NCBI GenBank assembly: GCA_046712825.1 | Contig: JBKKCR010000282.1 | Location: forward strand, 1-18,665 | Origin: DATFGK01 sp046712825 | GTDB taxonomy: Bacteria; Actinomycetota; AC-67 | Length of the DNA stretch: 18,665 nucleotides | Direction: 5' to 3' | Shown: positions 16,361 through 18,665 of the stretch, piece by piece | Numbering within the stretch: the first letter of the stretch is position 1 | Layout: each line of letters opens with the position of its first letter | Program-made: the position numbers and the translations under genes | Notes under the pieces: generated by a model | The model's database searches: none | Told to the model about the DNA's origin: nothing | Seen by the model: only the letters and a program-made list of their open reading frames with translations

Positions 16361-16660
16361 GGTTCCGCCCGGCTGACCTGGTCTTTGACCCCACACTCGC
16401 CTGCAGGGGGATCGCAACCGAGCTCACGTCGACCGCGAAGGCCGCCGGCTCTTGCGAGCCCGCTCGCTCGGCCACTCCCACCCTCTCGCCGGCGTGCTCG
16501 GCGAGCACGCCGCGGCAGGGCTTACTCCTAAGTGGCACCATGCTCAGCGACAAAAAGCCGCCTTACGTGGGTCGTTTCGCCTGCCACTGGCATCGACTTG
16601 GCGCACCGGTTGACCTTTCAGCCTGCCGGATGAACCTCAACCACAGACCCGGGCGGAACC
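16361..16660 (-). ncRNA. Large structured RNA upstream of hpf, probable raiA-type RNA
   Basis: The 377-base gap between comF and hpf holds no convincing gene but one large fold. GGUUCCGCCCGG (16660-16649) pairs perfectly over 12 bp with CCGGGCGGAACC (16372-16361), closing a 300-nt domain. Inside are GGUUGA/UCAACC near the 5' end, GGCUU/AAGCC, a near-perfect hairpin GGCGUGCUCG-C-CGAGCACGCC (16511-16491), GGCUC-GCAA-GAGCC with a GNRA loop, and GA(U)CCCC/GGGGUC near the 3' end. CGCC/GGCG and GUCG/CGAC interleave, so a pseudoknot is possible. GUUUCAUUUU follows the closing stem like a terminator tail, so a free RNA and read-through into hpf are both possible. raiA RNAs are a known conserved class upstream of this gene in Firmicutes and Actinobacteria; the location matches, but I could not align it to the consensus. 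Confidence 0.7.
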
Positions 16661-16667
16661 TGAGGCG

Positions 16668-16696
16668 ATTCTACTCCCGCGCACCGACCGGGGGAA
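16668..16696 (-). promoter_or_regulatory. Candidate promoter of the hpf-upstream RNA
   Basis: TTCCCC (16696-16691), 17 bases and TAGAAT (16673-16668, 5 of 6) lie on the minus strand. The predicted start is close to 16661, exactly at the first base of the 12-bp closing stem of the RNA domain. That coincidence supports both calls. Confidence 0.5.
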
Positions 16697-16709
16697 CCGG
16701 GAAAAGATG

Positions 16710-17423
16710 CTAGATGGCCCGGGCGAAGGTGACGACCGAGACCTCTCGGGCGCCGGCCAGCTTGAGGGCCTTGGCGTTCTCTTCAGCCGTAGCGCCGGTG
16801 GTGAAGATGTCGTCAACGAGCAGGATGTGTCCGCGGAGGGTCCTCTTGGCTTCGAATGCCTCCAAGAGATTCACGCGGCGCTGCTCCTTCGACAGACCCG
16901 CCGAGTCGAGCGTGTCGCGACGCTTCGCAAGGAGTCGCTTGGCCGGCAATCGGAGCAAGCGAGCCAGAGGGCGAGCGATCTCCTCGGCCGGGTTGAACCC
17001 CCGGGCCGCTTCCGATGCCCGAGTCGAAGGAACCCACGAGACGACGTCGCCGTGCAACGCTCGAGCCACCGGCAGCATGCGCTCGGCGAGCCATCGAGCG
17101 GTGCGTCGCTCGCCGAGGAGCTTGAAAGTTTTGAGCGCTTCGCGAGCGGGGCCTTCGTAGCCGCACGCGGCTCGCACCCGATCGAAGGCGGCTTCGTGGT
17201 CGCGACATCGCCTACATATCTGCCGGGGGTGACTGCCGTGACTGCCACGACCGTCACCGCTGGCACGGCGTGGTGAGCCGGGCAATCCGCAGCGATCACA
17301 CGCGTCGGTGTCGTACCAACGGATGTCGGCCTCACACACACGGCAAAGCGGCCCGCTCCCCCAGGCGTTGCAGGCGGCGCAACGTCCGGGAAGAAGAAGA
17401 CCGACCGCATCGCCGACGCGCAT
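16710..17423 (-). CDS. comF: ComF family phosphoribosyltransferase-like protein
   Basis: A 237-residue ComF-type protein. The N-terminal part has four cysteine pairs (15/18, 27/30, 42/45, 70/73) as zinc fingers. The C-terminal part is a phosphoribosyltransferase fold with WVPSTRASEAARGFNPAEEIARPLA and the PRPP-binding loop ILLVDDIFTTGAT (200-212). Homologues take part in DNA uptake or have unknown roles; no other competence gene is visible. Between the third and fourth pairs is a Gly/Ser/His-rich insert (GSPRRASGDGRGSHGSHPR) that includes a 9-bp tandem duplication. The ATG at 17423 has no ribosome binding site, but TAGCAT ends 8 bases upstream, so a leaderless message is possible. It precedes the RNA-hpf unit. 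Confidence 0.9.
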   Translation of the reverse strand: MRVGDAVGLLLPGRCAACNAWGSGPLCRVCEADIRWYDTDACDRCGLPGSPRRASGDGRGSHGSHPRQICRRCRDHEAAFDRVRAACGYEGPAREALKTFKLLGERRTARWLAERMLPVARALHGDVVSWVPSTRASEAARGFNPAEEIARPLARLLRLPAKRLLAKRRDTLDSAGLSKEQRRVNLLEAFEAKRTLRGHILLVDDIFTTGATAEENAKALKLAGAREVSVVTFARAI

Positions 17424-17431
17424 CCGAAGAG

Positions 17432-17437
17432 ATGCTA
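17432..17437 (-). promoter_or_regulatory. Candidate -10 box of a leaderless comF transcript
   Basis: TAGCAT ends 8 bases before the comF ATG, the same spacing as GATAAT before secA. No Shine-Dalgarno is present. A 6-bp hairpin (CGUCGC/GCGACG, 17469-17453) lies just upstream, after the preceding gene. Confidence 0.3.
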
Positions 17438-17500
17438 GGGAGCTGCGCTACACGTCGCGCGCTGCGACGGCACGTTCGCGACGAAGAAGCGAAAGACGAT

Positions 17501-18214
17501 CTACGACGGGGCCGGGGTGCTCGTGCTGGATGGCATGACGTACCCGATCGATCGGGCGACGAGCTCCGCGTCCGCCTCGTACTTGTCGAACCGTGCTTGA
17601 TCGCTGGCGAACACGTGGACGACGAGCGTCGACGGTGCGATGTCGCATGGGGGCGTTTCGAAGGCGCAAGGCGGTCGCCAATCGATGCGGTAGACGTAGC
17701 CGACCGATCCGTCTCCGGCCTGTTGCTCGATCCGCATGTACGGCCGGCCTGCCGGCCAGATCCCTCGCTGGACGCCCGTCGCACCTTCGGCTGCAGACGG
17801 CTCGAGGTCCTCCTCGAGACGAGCGATGGTGACGGCGAACGTGGGCTCACCGGCGGCGGTCGCGATCTCGCCGGGAGGAAGGACCTCGTAAACGCCTTCG
17901 AAATTGGTGACACGCCAGGTCGCCGGATATCGAACGACCCACTGCCCGATCGGGTCTGAAGCCTCGCTCCAACCCACGTACGGGTCGGGAGGAGCTATAG
18001 GAGGAGCGATCCGCGTGGCTCCGCCCGTGCCGAGCTGCGGCACCACGATCACGGCGGCGACGATCACCGCGGCTGCGCCGGCCAGGCCGGCGACCATCCG
18101 CCAGCGCCGCGAGCGACCGATGCGGCGCTCGAACCGGTCCCACGCGTCGAGCACCGGCGGCTCGTTGGCCACCGCTCGGTTCAGCGTCTCCTTGAAATGC
18201 TCTTCCATCCTCAT
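17501..18214 (-). CDS. Single-pass membrane protein, putative anti-sigma factor
   Basis: A 237-residue protein with about 38 cytoplasmic residues (MRMEEHFKETLNRAV... ERRIGRSRRWR) and one transmembrane helix at about 39-58. A 175-residue outer domain follows with a PPC...PPC cysteine pair and a Ser/Thr/Pro tail. The start ATG at 18214 overlaps the sigma factor stop as ATGA, so the two are co-translated. Genes in this position after SigE-type ECF factors usually encode membrane anti-sigma factors, and the topology fits. The zinc anti-sigma motif HxxxCxxC is absent from the inner part, so it would bind sigma another way, or is not an anti-sigma factor. The outer domain (VVRYPATWRVTNFEGVYEVLPPG) looks like a sensing domain of unknown ligand. 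Confidence 0.75.
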   Translation of the reverse strand: MRMEEHFKETLNRAVANEPPVLDAWDRFERRIGRSRRWRMVAGLAGAAAVIVAAVIVVPQLGTGGATRIAPPIAPPDPYVGWSEASDPIGQWVVRYPATWRVTNFEGVYEVLPPGEIATAAGEPTFAVTIARLEEDLEPSAAEGATGVQRGIWPAGRPYMRIEQQAGDGSVGYVYRIDWRPPCAFETPPCDIAPSTLVVHVFASDQARFDKYEADAELVARSIGYVMPSSTSTPAPS

Positions 18215-18665
18215 GGCGTATCACTCCCGCCGACGATCTCATCGGAGCTCCATCCGGGGCCGAGCTTTTTGCGCAAGCTTCCGACGCCGCGATGCACGAG
18301 CGACTTCACGGTGCCGACCGGCATGTCGAGGGCTGCCGCGACCTCTGCTTCCGGCATGTCCTCGTAGAAGCGGAGGACGATCGCCGCGCGTTGTCGCTGC
18401 GGAAGCGCGCGGATCGCCTCCCAGAGCACCATCCCCTCGTCGCCGAGATCCGGCCGGTACTCGGAAGCGCGAAGCATCTCGGCGTGCTTGGCGGCGACCG
18501 CCGACCGCCGCAGAAGCGACCGACGGCGGTTGACCAGAACGGATCGAGCGTACGCGCCGGGTCGTTCCCGCTCGGTGATCCGCGACCAAGCCCGGTACGT
18601 GCGGACCATGGCCTCCTGAGCGAGGTCCTCGGCCTCGACCCAGTCGCCGGTCAGCAGGTAGCCGA
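18211..18665 (-). CDS. ECF RNA polymerase sigma factor, SigE-type, 5' end cut by window edge
   Basis: The last 151 codons of an ECF sigma factor; the frame is open to the window edge, so the start is outside. The internal ATG at 18609 is not the start, since region 2 continues upstream as GYLLTGDWVEAEDLAQEAMVRTYRAW. Region 2.3-2.4 continues as RITERERPGAYARSVLVNRRRSLLRR. Region 4 is LPQRQRAAIVLRFYEDMPEAEVAAALDMPVGTVKSLVHRGVGSLRKKL, with the helix-turn-helix at the end. The pattern is that of the actinobacterial SigE-type ECF family. It is coupled by ATGA to a membrane protein that likely controls it. The target promoters cannot be read from the window. Confidence 0.92.
   Translation of the reverse strand, partial: GYLLTGDWVEAEDLAQEAMVRTYRAWSRITERERPGAYARSVLVNRRRSLLRRSAVAAKHAEMLRASEYRPDLGDEGMVLWEAIRALPQRQRAAIVLRFYEDMPEAEVAAALDMPVGTVKSLVHRGVGSLRKKLGPGWSSDEIVGGSDTP

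Noticed and set aside
16335..16553. A 72-codon frame upstream of hpf as a small gene
   Set aside because: No ribosome binding site, no recognisable protein pattern, and it overlaps the stems of the 300-nt RNA fold.

Overview
The window reads as a chromosomal segment of a high-G+C actinomycete (Actinomycetota). The evidence is the gene order comF - hpf - secA - prfB - ftsE - ftsX - M23 peptidase - smpB - ssrA, the frequent GTG, TTG and even CTG starts, -10-like hexamers of TAnnAT type with poor -35 boxes, a tmRNA tag ending ALAA, and a SigE-type ECF sigma factor. The species cannot be named from sequence alone; an uncultured deep-branching lineage is plausible. All genes except one catalase-family gene lie on the minus strand, so transcription runs from high to low coordinates. 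No transposase, phage gene, CRISPR array, rRNA or tRNA was seen.

Right end to left: (a) 18665-17501, an ECF sigma factor cut by the window edge, overlapping by ATGA a one-helix membrane protein that probably acts as its regulator. (b) 17423-15208, a ComF-type phosphoribosyltransferase, then a 300-nt intergenic RNA domain closed by a perfect 12-bp stem, then a short ribosome hibernation factor (hpf) and an orphan NarL-type response regulator. The position directly upstream of hpf suggests a raiA-type RNA. (c) 15042-14684, an unknown 100-residue membrane protein with its own terminator. (d) 14630-10844, secA and prfB, the latter with a programmed +1 frameshift at an in-frame UGA, so the full protein is 371 residues. 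(e) 10772-8983, a two-gene split transketolase. (f) 8892-5942, ftsE, ftsX and an EnvC-like M23 peptidase, a cell-division peptidoglycan-hydrolysis module, with a structured 168-nt spacer before the peptidase gene. (g) 5891-4991, smpB and tmRNA followed by a strong terminator. (h) 4959-4267 and 3341-4270, a DJ-1/PfpI protein and a catalase-family protein, convergent and sharing a CTAG at their stops. (i) 3228-1, a tight run of a secreted CocE/NonD-type hydrolase, a DUF2277 protein, an alpha/beta hydrolase and selD (selenophosphate synthetase), the last cut by the window edge.

A functional thread is translation quality control and UGA handling: RF2 with autoregulatory frameshifting and an unusual SPY discriminator tripeptide, tmRNA with SmpB for stalled ribosomes, HPF with its upstream RNA for resting ribosomes, and selD, which implies the organism makes selenophosphate. 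The most interesting non-coding signal is the RNA at 16361-16660. Next are the paired hairpins holding the stop codon of the CocE-type gene and the start codon of the DUF2277 gene, and the ftsX-M23 spacer. Everything here was read by eye; homology calls rest on motif recognition, not on database searches.
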